In this document: piece by piece, positions 44,030 through 53,024 of the stretch | How the letters are laid out: each line of letters starts with the position of its first letter | Position numbering within the stretch: position 1 is the stretch's first letter | Source: Bacillus sp. sid0103 | GTDB lineage: Bacteria; Bacillota; Bacilli; Bacillales_B; DSM-18226 | Direction of reading: 5' to 3' | Length of the DNA stretch: 64,000 nt | Assembly: GCF_019219025.1 (NCBI RefSeq) | Contig: NZ_JAHUWN010000030.1 | Coordinates: forward strand, 12,153-76,152 | Position numbers and translations under genes: made by a program | The notes under the pieces: generated by a model | What the model was told of the DNA's origin: nothing | The model's input: only the letters and a program-made list of their open reading frames with translations | The model's database searches: none

Positions 44030-45439
44030 ATGAAGTTTCCACATGATTTTTTATTTGGAGCGGCATCTGCTTCCTATCAAATAGAAGGGGCTTGGAATGA
44101 AGATGGGAAAGGGCTAACGAATTGGGATGTTTTTTCAAAGATTCCGGGAAAAACGTATGAAGGGACGAACGGTGATGTAGCGATTGACCATTATCATCGT
44201 TACAAAGAAGATATTAAACTTATGGCAGAGATGGGGCTTGAATCGTACCGGTTTTCGATTTCATGGGCTCGGATTTTGCCGACGGGAGACGGGGAAGTCA
44301 ATGAAAAAGGCCTAGAATTTTATAATCATATTATTAATGAATGTTTAAAGTATGGTATTGTTCCATTTGTTACTTTGTATCATTGGGATTTGCCTCTTAC
44401 GCTTGAGGAAGACGGAGGCTGGACGAATAAGCGAACAGCTGACGCCTTCGTCAAGTATGCAGAAATTTGTTTTCGGGCATTCGGGGACAGAGTGAAACAT
44501 TGGATCACCTTCAATGAAACCGTGATGTTTTGCGGATTAGGCTATTTAAAAGGAGCACATCCGCCAGGCATCCAAAACGATGAGAATAAATACTTTCAAG
44601 CAACACATTACGTTTTTTATGCTCATGCGAAAGCCGTTGAAGTCTACAAGGAATTGAAACAGTACGGCGAAATAGGGATTACTCATGTGTTCTTACCCGC
44701 ATACAGTGTAGATGATCAGCCTGAGAATGTATCATCTGCTCGGCATGCGAATGAGTATGAAACTTTTTGGTATTATGACCCCATTTTAAAAGGAGAATAT
44801 CCATCCTATGTGGTTGAGCAGTTAAAGGAGAAAGGGTGGACCCCTAATTGGACAGAAGAAGAGCTTGATACGTTGAGAAGAAATGCGTCCAAAAACGATT
44901 TTATCGGACTTAATTATTACCAGCCCATTCGAGTAGAGAAAAATCATGAAACTGGTTCTACTAAGGAACATTCACGGGAAACCTCTACGTTAGCTCCAGG
45001 CAACCCATCGTTTGATGGCTTTTATCGGACGGTCAAAATGGAAGATAAAACCTATACAAAATGGGGCTGGGAAATCTCGCCGCAAGGATTCTTAGACGGG
45101 CTGCATATGTTAAAGGAGCGTTATGGTGATATAAAAATGTATGTAACAGAAAACGGCCTCGGTGATGAAGATCCGATTATTGAAGGTGAAATCGTCGATG
45201 TTCCACGCATTAAATATATTGAGGAACATTTAAAAGTAGTAAAGCGCGCCATTCAAGAAGGGATCCATTTAAAAGGATATTATGCATGGTCTGTGATTGA
45301 TTTATTAAGCTGGCTGAATGGGTATAAAAAGCAATACGGCTTTATTTATGTGGATCATCAGGATCACTTAAACCGAAAGAAAAAGCTGTCGTTTCATTGG
45401 TACAAGCATATTATTGAGACGAGGGGAGAAGAGTTGTAA
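44030..45439 (+). CDS. glycoside hydrolase family 1, probable 6-phospho-beta-glucosidase
   Basis: A 469-aa GH1 enzyme of full length. N-terminal signature FLFGAASASYQIEGAWNEDG, acid/base Glu in TFNETV (near residue 162; most members have NEP), nucleophile Glu in YVTENG (near residue 370). Near the C-terminus SWLNGYKKQYGF keeps Ser, Lys and Tyr at spacing 7 and 2, the known phosphate-binding triad of 6-phospho-glycosidases. The ATG at 44030 has a GGAGGG site. No PTS genes adjoin, so its phosphorylated substrate must come from elsewhere. Confidence 0.85.
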   Translation: MKFPHDFLFGAASASYQIEGAWNEDGKGLTNWDVFSKIPGKTYEGTNGDVAIDHYHRYKEDIKLMAEMGLESYRFSISWARILPTGDGEVNEKGLEFYNHIINECLKYGIVPFVTLYHWDLPLTLEEDGGWTNKRTADAFVKYAEICFRAFGDRVKHWITFNETVMFCGLGYLKGAHPPGIQNDENKYFQATHYVFYAHAKAVEVYKELKQYGEIGITHVFLPAYSVDDQPENVSSARHANEYETFWYYDPILKGEYPSYVVEQLKEKGWTPNWTEEELDTLRRNASKNDFIGLNYYQPIRVEKNHETGSTKEHSRETSTLAPGNPSFDGFYRTVKMEDKTYTKWGWEISPQGFLDGLHMLKERYGDIKMYVTENGLGDEDPIIEGEIVDVPRIKYIEEHLKVVKRAIQEGIHLKGYYAWSVIDLLSWLNGYKKQYGFIYVDHQDHLNRKKKLSFHWYKHIIETRGEEL

Positions 45440-45546
45440 GGTATTTGTGGAAGGGTTTTGTAGAAGGGGAGTGTCCAAAAAGGCCTTGCATTCGGACAAT
45501 ATAGGGTTCCGTTTTTGGGTGCTTTTCTTCCATTTTTAAAATTGTA

Positions 45547-45600
45547 TAAGCCGAAAATATACAAGTTTTTATTCACCACTTGTACATTTTCGGCTTATTT
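45547..45600. terminator. bidirectional terminator
   Basis: TAAGCCGAAAAT...ACAAGT and ACTTGTACATTTTCGGCTTA form a stem of about 20 bp with flanking A/T runs, between the converging GH1 gene and the membrane-protein gene. Confidence 0.85.
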
Positions 45601-45655
45601 TCATTCAATAAATATACTGTCATAACCAGCATTTTTAATTGCTACATAATAAATA

Positions 45656-46426
45656 TTAAGCTGTTTGCTTTTGGTTTCTTCTTGCTCGATGTTCCTTTTT
45701 ATTTGATTTTGATTTTGATTTTGCTCTTGATTTAGTCACTCTAAATAATAGTACCAATCCACCACTCAACATTAAAGCCCATACAAGTGCAAATTTATTA
45801 CCACTTAAATATATTCCTAAAATAGGTATCAACAGAAGGACGATGCTTTTCAAGTAATAATTTACTTTAGGATAAATGACCATCAAAACTGATATCATAA
45901 CAAGCAACGAAGTTTTGATATTATTCCCCATAAGGGAGTGATTAGTGTAATTTACGTAAAAGTAATACCCAAACGATCCTAAAATTGCTAATAACGAAAG
46001 ATAAAATCTCATAAACGAACTTTTATAAAACAGAATCCAAACGGCAACAAAATTAATACCTGCACATATTCCTAGTACAAATAATGTATGATAAAACGTA
46101 AAATTACCAATAGGATCTTTCATAAAATTCCAAATGAAATTGAAGTTGTAACAAACAGCTGCTACTACAAATATTTTAAAGACTAATTTTAACGAGAACA
46201 TTTTTCCTTTCTTTTTCTTAGTTGACGTTCTGGATCTGGAAGGCGAAAATACTTCCGCTTCGCTCTCTTCATCTACTTTTTTCTTTTTCCTTCCCATAAT
46301 CCATTGTTTATATCCTCTTTCTTCCGGTTCCCTTTCTGCTTTTTGTCTAGTAGCGTTTTCTCTTTCTTTATATTCTTCATCATCAACTTTTTCTACTTGT
46401 TGGTCTGAATTTGAATAAAAATCCAA
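45656..46426 (-). CDS. membrane protein with highly charged cytoplasmic tails
   Basis: A 256-aa protein. The first 75 residues are very charged (EEYKERENATRQKAEREPEE, RKKKKVDEESEAE, TKKKKGK), then about six membrane helices follow, and the tail is Lys/Arg/Ser-rich (SRAKSKSKSNKKEHRARRN). Not recognised. The basic tails suggest contact with nucleic acid or lipid headgroups, but this is only composition. A GGTG site precedes the start. Confidence 0.6.
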   Translation of the reverse strand: MDFYSNSDQQVEKVDDEEYKERENATRQKAEREPEERGYKQWIMGRKKKKVDEESEAEVFSPSRSRTSTKKKKGKMFSLKLVFKIFVVAAVCYNFNFIWNFMKDPIGNFTFYHTLFVLGICAGINFVAVWILFYKSSFMRFYLSLLAILGSFGYYFYVNYTNHSLMGNNIKTSLLVMISVLMVIYPKVNYYLKSIVLLLIPILGIYLSGNKFALVWALMLSGGLVLLFRVTKSRAKSKSKSNKKEHRARRNQKQTA

Positions 46427-46755
46427 TGCCTATTCACCTCAAAAATATTTTTTAATTATTATAACTTATTTAGACTCAGGTAGTAATTTTTAAGCTCCTT
46501 TTTTAATAGAACCTTACCTTAAGTGTACCACTATTAATTTAGTTTATCAGGTACGGATTGTGACTCCTTAAATTTACTAAATGCCGTCGCCTTTTTCTTA
46601 TTCAAAAGCAGAATGTTGTACTTAAACTATAGGGTGCTTTACTTTAAAATCCAGCTTGCCATTGATGCAGCTTTTCTTATTGAGCTACGGGATAGTTTTG
46701 TCCCGATAACAAAAACTAACAGAATGAAAACGATAATATATAAAGGAGATTACAT
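46427..46755. other. 329-bp intergenic region with a dispersed-repeat copy
   Basis: Contains a copy of the degenerate repeat described in the findings (46653-46712, CTTATTGAGCTACGGGATAG) and the divergent promoters. No gene seen. Confidence 0.4.
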
Positions 46756-47982
46756 ATGCTGAAAAAGATACTGAAAATCCTTCAAGTACTCCTAATTGTA
46801 TTTATCGGCGCATGTTATGTTTTGCTTGTTTGGGGTAAAATTGACAGAACAGCAGCCGAAAAAAGGATGGTATTTGACCAGCAGCCCATCCAATACCCGA
46901 TTCGTCAAAGTAATATTACTATGTATACGGACGGGAAACAGTTAAACAATCAAATATTCTCAGATATAAAGAAAGCAAAATATTACGTGCATATCAACTT
47001 TTTCTCTATTGCCGATGATAAAGTAAGTCATCAGTTTCTAGATTTATTGAGGCAAAAAAGCCAGGAGGGTGTAGAAGTATATTATGCAGTGGACAGACTT
47101 GGTGGAATTTTACTAAAGCCTAAGGAAAGAGAATTATTGGTTAAAGCAGGAGTGCATTTTACGTATTACAATAACCCTGCTTTTCCTTATCTTTTTGCTT
47201 CTTTGGATCGTCGGAATCATCGCCGTATTTCAATTATTGATGGAAGGGTTGGGTACATTGGCGGATTTAACATCGGCAAGAAGTATTTAGGAGAAAAAGT
47301 AAAACTCGGTCACTGGAGAGATTATCACCTTCAAATACGAGGAGAAGGAGTTCAAGATCTAGAACATCAATTTGTGTTAGACTGGAAGAAAAACACAGAG
47401 CAACAGATTCCTATACACAGCGCGACAAAGGAAAGGGGAGCAACCTCGCATCGATTTACTGCATATTATAGCGGAGAAAAACTTGGGCAAGATTATGCAA
47501 TGCTGTTTAAACAAGCAAAAGAATCCATCATTATAGTAACACCTTATTTTATACCAAAAGACAGAACTATTTGGAACGCATTAGTGGAAGCAAGAAAAAG
47601 AGGAGTTCGTGTCAAAATTCTCTTCTCACCTCATTCGGATGCACTGTTAGTTAAAGAAGCAGCGTATCCATATATTCGAAAAGCATTAGAACAGGGAATA
47701 GAAGTATACGGTTATAAAAAGGGAGTGATACACGGTAAAGTATTCTTGATTGATAAAAACGTATTGATGGTAGGAACCGTAAATTTTGATTCGCGCTCGT
47801 TTCATTTAAATGAAGAAATGAACTGTTATATCCATGATCCTGTCTATATTTCTAAAATAAAGCCAGTCATCAATGAAGACTTCCAAAATTCAAAGCGAGT
47901 AACATCCTCTGACGTCAATCAATTATCTATTAAAGAAAAAATGAAAGAAAAGTTGGCAAAAATGATTGAGTATTATTTGTAA
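46756..47982 (+). CDS. phospholipase D / cardiolipin-synthase-like protein
   Basis: A 408-aa protein with one N-terminal membrane helix (ILQVLLIVFIGACYVLLVW) and two PLD domains. The second motif HGKVFLIDKNVLMVGTVNFD (His near residue 324) is canonical HxKxxxxD. The first, HRRISIIDGRVGYIGGFN (near residue 152), has Arg where Lys is expected. Members make cardiolipin or cleave phosphodiesters at the membrane. GGAG precedes the ATG. It is shorter than ClsA (about 480 aa) and has one rather than two N-terminal helices, so it could be a ClsA-related enzyme of other specificity. Confidence 0.8.
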   Translation: MLKKILKILQVLLIVFIGACYVLLVWGKIDRTAAEKRMVFDQQPIQYPIRQSNITMYTDGKQLNNQIFSDIKKAKYYVHINFFSIADDKVSHQFLDLLRQKSQEGVEVYYAVDRLGGILLKPKERELLVKAGVHFTYYNNPAFPYLFASLDRRNHRRISIIDGRVGYIGGFNIGKKYLGEKVKLGHWRDYHLQIRGEGVQDLEHQFVLDWKKNTEQQIPIHSATKERGATSHRFTAYYSGEKLGQDYAMLFKQAKESIIIVTPYFIPKDRTIWNALVEARKRGVRVKILFSPHSDALLVKEAAYPYIRKALEQGIEVYGYKKGVIHGKVFLIDKNVLMVGTVNFDSRSFHLNEEMNCYIHDPVYISKIKPVINEDFQNSKRVTSSDVNQLSIKEKMKEKLAKMIEYYL

Positions 47983-48306
47983 AAACTAAGTATTTTTTAT
48001 AGCTTGTACAACTAACGGTGAAGGTAAGTTCGATAAGAAAAGGATATTTATGGTAATTTACAAACCCAAAAGATTGGAAACCTCAAGATTTTCTCACATA
48101 GGGATATCGAAAAACGAACGTTTTAGGGTTTCTATGTAGCGTTTTGATCTTCCGTTCCTCAGATAAATAGCTTATATCCAAGAGCTTAACCGAAAACAAA
48201 TTACCAAAACAATACTTCAACGATGTTATTCGTTATTAAGATATAAAATTCGCGTTTTGTCCGCCGGTATAACCATACAGTATAAAACCTTAAGGGAGAG
48301 ATTTAT
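47983..48306 (+). other. 324-bp intergenic region
   Basis: Contains a weak copy of the dispersed repeat (48004-48052, ACTAACGGTGAAGGTAAG) and the hairpin-like ACGAACGTTTTAGGGTTTC. Nothing coding was seen. Confidence 0.35.
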
Positions 48307-48683
48307 ATGTCATTAAAAGTAGGAGATATCATTACATTTGAACGGACTTTACAGTAAGGGATGTTGAATTATTTACAGAGATTTCAGGTGATGAAGGGAT
48401 TCATCATATAACCCCAGATGAACAGGGAAGACTTGTAGTTCAAGGGTTATTAACGGCAACTCTACCAACAAAAGTAGGTGGAGATGCAAACGTGTTGGCT
48501 CGTACTATGAATTTTGAGTTTTTAAGACCAGTGTTTACGGGGGATACAATCATTTGTGAAGTTAAAATTGAAAAATACCAAAGTCAAGAAAATAATAGAA
48601 CATCTATTATTGCATCCTTTTTATGTAAAAATCAGAATGAAAAAGAAGTATTAAAAGGGGATTTTTCAGGTGTAATACTTTAA
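48307..48683 (+). pseudogene. MaoC-like hotdog dehydratase gene with frameshift
   Basis: The ATG at 48307, with a GGGAG site, encodes MSLKVGDIITFERT and then hits TAA at 48355. One base missing near 48345 would join it to the downstream frame FTVRDVELFTEISGDEG, VVQGLLTATLPTKVGGD, NFEFLRPVFTGDTI and a stop at 48683, the normal length and order of a MaoC/FAS1-like hydratase (about 125 aa). The usual hydratase Asp/His pair is partly seen (SGDEGIHH). As sequenced it is broken. Confidence 0.8.
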
Positions 48684-48799
48684 TTTCTTTATACTTTCTT
48701 TACCTAGGTGCCTAGTAAAATAGCCGAGGTGCCATTTTTGTAGCTTTTTCACATTTTCCATTTTCAGCAATCGGACGCGATCCTGGAACAAGAATAAGC

Positions 48800-48830
48800 T
48801 GTCCGGCGCCATATCCGATGGCGCCGGACA
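48800..48830. repeat. GC-rich perfect hairpin
   Basis: TGTCCGGCGCCA (48800-48811), loop TATCCGA/7 nt, TGGCGCCGGACA (48819-48830). It is far more GC-rich than its surroundings and lacks a U-tract. The rest of 48684-49065 shows no gene. Confidence 0.8.
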
Positions 48831-49065
48831 TAAAAGGGTAAAACATTAAGTAGCAAATAAAAAACGCTGAATTTGCGTTTTATTAATTTGACATACTTGG
48901 TACTGAGGAACTCTTCGATTGCTCTTAATAAAAATGGGTCATTTAATTGAATAAATCTATTATCACTCAACAGTTCTTATTATATAAATACGAACAGTGA
49001 GAGGTACTTTTTGTATTTTTCACTGATTATTAATTACTCAAGGATCCTAATTTCTTTCCTTCGTA

Positions 49066-49374
49066 TCATGGTTTATAATTAATACTCAATGAAGATATCA
49101 CCATTAAAAAAGTAAAAATCAGCAGAAAGATACAAAGGGAGAGCCCCCATATGGCAAAAAGTCTCGATCTTCTCCAAGTAAATAACCCAGTAACACCGAG
49201 AAAAAAACCTAAAATCGGAAGCTGAATGATAAAGACTCCCGGAAACCCTGAATTTTTTATTAAAAGGGCAACATTTAAACCAGCTAATGAAATAAGAGCA
49301 ATCAGAAAAGATAAAAATCCTGATATTGTAGGAAGGCGTCTTCCACCTCCTTTTTTCTTTATTCCCAGTTCCAT
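49066..49374 (-). CDS. YhdK-like small membrane protein
   Basis: A 102-aa protein with three hydrophobic helices (ISGFLSFLIALISLAGLNVAL, IQLPILGFFLGVTGLF, LFAIWGLSLCIFLLIFTFLM). It is the third gene of a sigma/anti-sigma operon and overlaps the anti-sigma gene by 16 bp. In B. subtilis the order sigM-yhdL-yhdK places a small membrane protein of this size in the same slot, where it helps YhdL hold SigM inactive. The identification rests mainly on position, size and topology. Confidence 0.65.
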   Translation of the reverse strand: MELGIKKKGGGRRLPTISGFLSFLIALISLAGLNVALLIKNSGFPGVFIIQLPILGFFLGVTGLFTWRRSRLFAIWGLSLCIFLLIFTFLMVISSLSINYKP

Positions 49375-50381
49375 AGTTTCACTTCCCCCACCTTCATCGC
49401 GCGAATTTCTTTCATATCCTGCAGTTTTCTCAGTTCTTCCGTGGGACCAGTTATGACGGCACCATAAACCTTTATACCGTGTTGCTCGATATAGGCTAGG
49501 CGACTCCCTATAGACAAAGATTTGGCGCGAGCAACTTTTTCAGCAACCGTTTCATTTTTTTTAAGCAATTTTAAAATATCAAGAAAAACCTCCTCATTTG
49601 ATTCACCATTGGTCTTAAATGGGGACCATGTAGTTGGATCATACTGTGCAGGGTAGCCTAGCGGTGTAATTGGTACACCGCCGGCGTCTTCTTGTTTGAT
49701 TTCCATTCCTGTATCAACGGCAAACCAGCGGAGTTCCATATTTTTAGGAAGACTTTTTTTCAAATCTTCTGGTTTCATTAACTTGTTTAGCGAGACATCT
49801 ACCTCGGCGACTGTTCCATCTGGAAGTTTTTTTAATTTATCCCATTCATTCGTTTCAAAATAAGGAATTCTTACTTTAGGGTGTACAATGACCTCCGTTT
49901 CCTTGCTAGGATTTTCAGACAACGGCCGATCTAACAACAAATTCTTCTTGGGGAAATTTGGATGATTCAACAAGAAGTCAATATCATAGTTTCCAACCTT
50001 ATAATCTTCTTTACCAATTCTTTTAAAAACATCAAAGTTTATATTCATTGAAAAAAAACTAATTTCATCTTCTAAATCCAGCTCTTCTAAGCTTATATTT
50101 GGCTCGGTAACATAAATCGTCTTTGTCACAACATCAATTAGGTGGTCCGCCCGACCGCCAATTGCGTAATACATATAGGTGGCTAAAGTCATGACAGGAA
50201 CAATCAATAACAGAATAGCGAGACTGATCATGATATTCGTTCTTCGTGCCATATTTTTTCCTTGATTCACAATCTCTGTTTGGCCTTCTTTTGAGTATGG
50301 GTGAAGCCCTCTCACATCTTTCAGAGATTCTTTTAGATAATTTTGATAGTCTTCTTCCATTTGTTTTTTTTCATCACTCAT
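49359..50381 (-). CDS. anti-sigma factor, YhdL-like
   Basis: A 340-aa protein. Residues 1-47 are cytoplasmic (EEDYQNYLKESLKDVRGLHP) and should bind the sigma factor; one membrane helix follows (IMISLAILLLIVPVMTLATY), then an extracellular part with Sigma_reg_N-like and Sigma_reg_C-like regions (GRADHLIDVVTKTIYVTEPN; VNFKTNGESNEEVFLDIL-type region). It overlaps the sigma gene by 8 bp, so translation is coupled. It probably sequesters the sigma factor until envelope stress. Confidence 0.8.
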   Translation of the reverse strand: MSDEKKQMEEDYQNYLKESLKDVRGLHPYSKEGQTEIVNQGKNMARRTNIMISLAILLLIVPVMTLATYMYYAIGGRADHLIDVVTKTIYVTEPNISLEELDLEDEISFFSMNINFDVFKRIGKEDYKVGNYDIDFLLNHPNFPKKNLLLDRPLSENPSKETEVIVHPKVRIPYFETNEWDKLKKLPDGTVAEVDVSLNKLMKPEDLKKSLPKNMELRWFAVDTGMEIKQEDAGGVPITPLGYPAQYDPTTWSPFKTNGESNEEVFLDILKLLKKNETVAEKVARAKSLSIGSRLAYIEQHGIKVYGAVITGPTEELRKLQDMKEIRAMKVGEVKLWNWE

Positions 50382-50871
50382 CTGCCGTCATCCTTTCCTT
50401 CACTCTGTCCATGACCTTCCTACGGCCCCGATGTAAATGGCTTTTCAGTGTATTTATTTTCATATCCAAAATTTCCGCGGCTTCATTGTAGGTAAGCTGA
50501 TGCAAATCGCAAAGCAGCAAAACATGACTTTCCTGTTCTTTTAACGAATGAATATCATTTAATAATAATTGAAAACTTTCTTTTTCCAGCAGTCTTTTTT
50601 CTGGTGTTTCCTTTGAGATTGGCCCACTTTCTTCAAACTGCTCCTTGAAGGCAAGGCGCTTATTTTTTCGTTGAAAATCAATAAAGGCATGGTAGGCCAC
50701 CTTAAACAGCCACGCTCTGATATTAGAAATTTCATAATCCTCGAGCTGCAAATATGCCCTGTAAAAGGCTTCATGCACTAAATCCTCAGCGATAAAATGA
50801 TCTTTTGAAAGGGAGAAAAGATAGCGATATAAATCATTTACATTTTCTCGATAAGCTTGATCAAGCTCCAC
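50374..50871 (-). CDS. ECF RNA polymerase sigma factor, SigM-like
   Basis: A 165-aa ECF sigma. Region 2 includes LYRYLFSLSKDHFIAEDLVH and FYRAYLQLEDYEISNIRAWL; region 4 includes QLTYNEAAEILDMKINTLKS and HLHRGRRKVMDRV. The GTG at 50871 follows AAAGGGGGAG and gives the length of SigM (about 163 aa); the longer reading lacks a ribosome site. It is first in an operon with a YhdL-like anti-sigma and a YhdK-like protein, the sigM layout, so cell-wall stress is the likely signal. A probable self-recognised promoter is at 50896-50922. Confidence 0.85.
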   Translation of the reverse strand: MELDQAYRENVNDLYRYLFSLSKDHFIAEDLVHEAFYRAYLQLEDYEISNIRAWLFKVAYHAFIDFQRKNKRLAFKEQFEESGPISKETPEKRLLEKESFQLLLNDIHSLKEQESHVLLLCDLHQLTYNEAAEILDMKINTLKSHLHRGRRKVMDRVKERMTADE

Positions 50872-50895
50872 TGCTTCTCCCCCTTTCAACCTAAC

Positions 50896-50922
50896 CACGT
50901 TTAACAATAGCAAAAAGTTGCA
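50896..50922 (-). promoter_or_regulatory. ECF-type autoregulatory promoter
   Basis: On the minus strand TGCAAC (50922-50917) and CGTG (50899-50896) are 17 bp apart, with a T-run just after the -35, as in SigM/SigW/SigX-type promoters (TGAAAC, CGTC). A second TGCAAC-CGTA pair further upstream has 19-bp spacing and is less convincing. Confidence 0.7.
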
Positions 50923-51149
50923 GTCATGGAAATTTTTTCTGAAAAAAAACTACGTTCATGAAAATTGCGATTTGTTGCAGCTCAAAGTGAAAGAATTGAA
51001 AGGTAAAAAGAAAGTGATCGTGAGGGAAGTGTAGGAGACATTGTGAAGGTTTGGACTTAAACTAATGGGGATAGTTGAATAAAAAAATCATATTACCTAA
51101 CCAGAAATGGCATACTACATTAAAGCTCAATTAGAAGGGACATAAAAAA

Positions 51150-51617
51150 ATGGTTAAGGTAGTTATTTGGTCTTTATTTATTATTCCATGGATTTCATTG
51201 TTCTTTTTAAATGGTTCGTCAATTCGAAGATATATGCCTGTTGCTCTATTTGCCACAGTGCTAAACACAATATTGGCTCAAATGGCTTGGTCATATAACT
51301 GGTGGGAATTTAAAGAGACTCTTTTTACATGGGACAAATTAGCACCATTATTTACTGTTTATGGTGTTTTTTTGGTGGGTACTATATGGATATTTTATTT
51401 TTCATTTCGTAAATTTTGGATTTACATAATTGTGAATTTAATTATTGACCTCTTGTACGGGATGGGTCTTACTAAAATGTTAAACAAGCTGGAGATAAGA
51501 GAAACTGGTAGTTTCTCTCCTCTAAAGAATCTTTTAGCAATGACAATTTTAGCCGTCATTCTATATCTTTATCAGTTATGGCAGGAAGAAATCTTTGAAA
51601 AGGAAAATGTTAAGTAA
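51150..51617 (+). CDS. four-helix membrane protein of unknown function
   Basis: A 155-aa protein with four membrane segments (VVIWSLFIIPWISLFFL, FTVYGVFLVGTIWIFYF, FWIYIIVNLIIDLLYG, NLLAMTILAVILYLYQLW) and a short acidic tail (EEIFEKENVK). The second loop AQMAWSYNWWEFKETLFTWD is aromatic-rich. It resembles Bacillus hypothetical membrane proteins of about this length that I cannot name. AGAAGGGA precedes the ATG. Confidence 0.6.
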   Translation: MVKVVIWSLFIIPWISLFFLNGSSIRRYMPVALFATVLNTILAQMAWSYNWWEFKETLFTWDKLAPLFTVYGVFLVGTIWIFYFSFRKFWIYIIVNLIIDLLYGMGLTKMLNKLEIRETGSFSPLKNLLAMTILAVILYLYQLWQEEIFEKENVK

Positions 51618-52225
51618 AATTCATTCGAAACCCTTTATAAAATAGTACTTTTGTTCAAGTAACGGATGCAAGAGTTTAAGTTTGGGACTGCTGTGGCAAT
51701 CCCTTTAAACCCTTTATCTTAAGTACATTCCTTCACAAACTTATCATTATTTGCCTCCATTATCATAGCACCTCTTATCCCCTTCTAAAAAAAACTGCCA
51801 TCTGGCAGTAAAAGACGACTTACTTTTTATATAGTTATAATAAAACATTGGATGCTTTCTTGGATAAGTGATCAATTCTTGAAACTATAAGTGAATCATC
51901 TATGGTAGAAATAATAGGGGGTTTGAAAAGTTGCAATTTTCTTAGCTTATAAAAATCAAAAAGTGCTTGTTCAATTGTAAGTTGGTAAGAAATGATAATA
52001 TAGAGTATAGAAAGCTAATTAAAATGAGAATAAAATATTGTGATATTTAAGTTTAGAAAATAATTTTTTTATTACTAATTTTTATAATATAGTTCCTGAA
52101 TTAATAAGTATTAGGCTATGTTTTAAGTTAATAGTATATTGATTTGCTCTTATCTATTACACAATTGAAATTAAATACGAAGTTAATAACGTATACATAA
52201 AATAAAATATAAAGGAGAAAGAGGT
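51618..52225 (+). other. 608-bp AT-rich intergenic region
   Basis: It has a partial dispersed-repeat copy at 51655-51702 (GGGACTGCTGTGGCAATCCC hairpin) and a CTGCCATCTGGCAG palindrome (51797-51810). The rest is very AT-rich, with no ORF that has a ribosome site. Confidence 0.4.
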
Positions 52226-52855
52226 ATGACAGAATTCTGGGAATCAAGTTTTATAGAAAATCAAATGATGTGGGGATTTGAACCTTCAGACTCAGCAATC
52301 TTGACAAAGGACTTTTTCCTTGAAAAGAAAGTTAAGGATATATTAATACCTGGTATTGGATATGGTAGAAACGCAAAGGTTTTTATTGACAACGGAATAA
52401 ATGTAACAGGTATTGAGATTTCAAAAACAGCGATTGAATTGGCAAGGCAAAATGGGCTTGATATTAGTATTCTTCATGGTTCAGTAACTGATATGCCTTT
52501 TGATAACAAGCTTTATGACGGTATATTTTGTTATGCACTTATTCACTTATTGAATAATCTTGAGAGATATAAGTTTATTAAAGATTGTTATAATCAGTTA
52601 AAGCCAAACGGATATATGATTTTTGCTACTATTTCAAAAGAAGCCCCAATGTTTGGAAAGGGCAAACAACTGGGTAAAGATTATTTCGAGATAATGGAAG
52701 GGGTAAAAATGTTTTTTTATGATTCTGCCTCGATAAAACAAGAATTTGGAAAATATGGACTGATAGAATTTTCGGAAATTGTTGAGCCACATAAGAATAT
52801 GGAAAATAAACCTCCGTTTAAATTTATAATGGTAAAATGTCAAAAAGAACTATAA
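52226..52855 (+). CDS. class I SAM-dependent methyltransferase, TehB-like
   Basis: A 209-aa protein: MMWGFEPSDSAILTKDFF at the N-terminus, motif I LIPGIGYGRNAKVFIDNG (near residue 45), GIEISKTAIELARQ and DNKLYDGIFCYALIHLL. The layout resembles TehB/UbiE-type small-molecule methyltransferases, some of which methylate thiol, tellurite or selenite compounds. Substrate unknown. AAAGGAG lies before the ATG. The gene is AT-rich like its leader, possibly acquired. Confidence 0.75.
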   Translation: MTEFWESSFIENQMMWGFEPSDSAILTKDFFLEKKVKDILIPGIGYGRNAKVFIDNGINVTGIEISKTAIELARQNGLDISILHGSVTDMPFDNKLYDGIFCYALIHLLNNLERYKFIKDCYNQLKPNGYMIFATISKEAPMFGKGKQLGKDYFEIMEGVKMFFYDSASIKQEFGKYGLIEFSEIVEPHKNMENKPPFKFIMVKCQKEL

Positions 52856-52895
52856 TTACAATTACATAAAAAATCAAAAAATGAGTTTAAGAACG

Positions 52896-52955
52896 GCAGC
52901 TGCTTCGGCAGCTTTTTTGCTTGTTTTACTAAAGGGGAGTTTAGTGGAACAAGAA
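52896..52955 (+). repeat. dispersed repeat copy with terminator hairpin
   Basis: AGCTGC, loop TTCG, GCAGCT (52898-52913) with T6 acts as a terminator for the methyltransferase. The tail TTACTAAAGGGGAGTTTAGTGG resembles the tails of other copies at 55341, 58288, 59023 and 61202. Confidence 0.55.
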
Positions 52956-53024
52956 TAGAAATAAAGAAGATAATTAGCTTAATATAAACAGATTATCTTC
53001 TTCATCTAAAATTGAAAAATTCCT

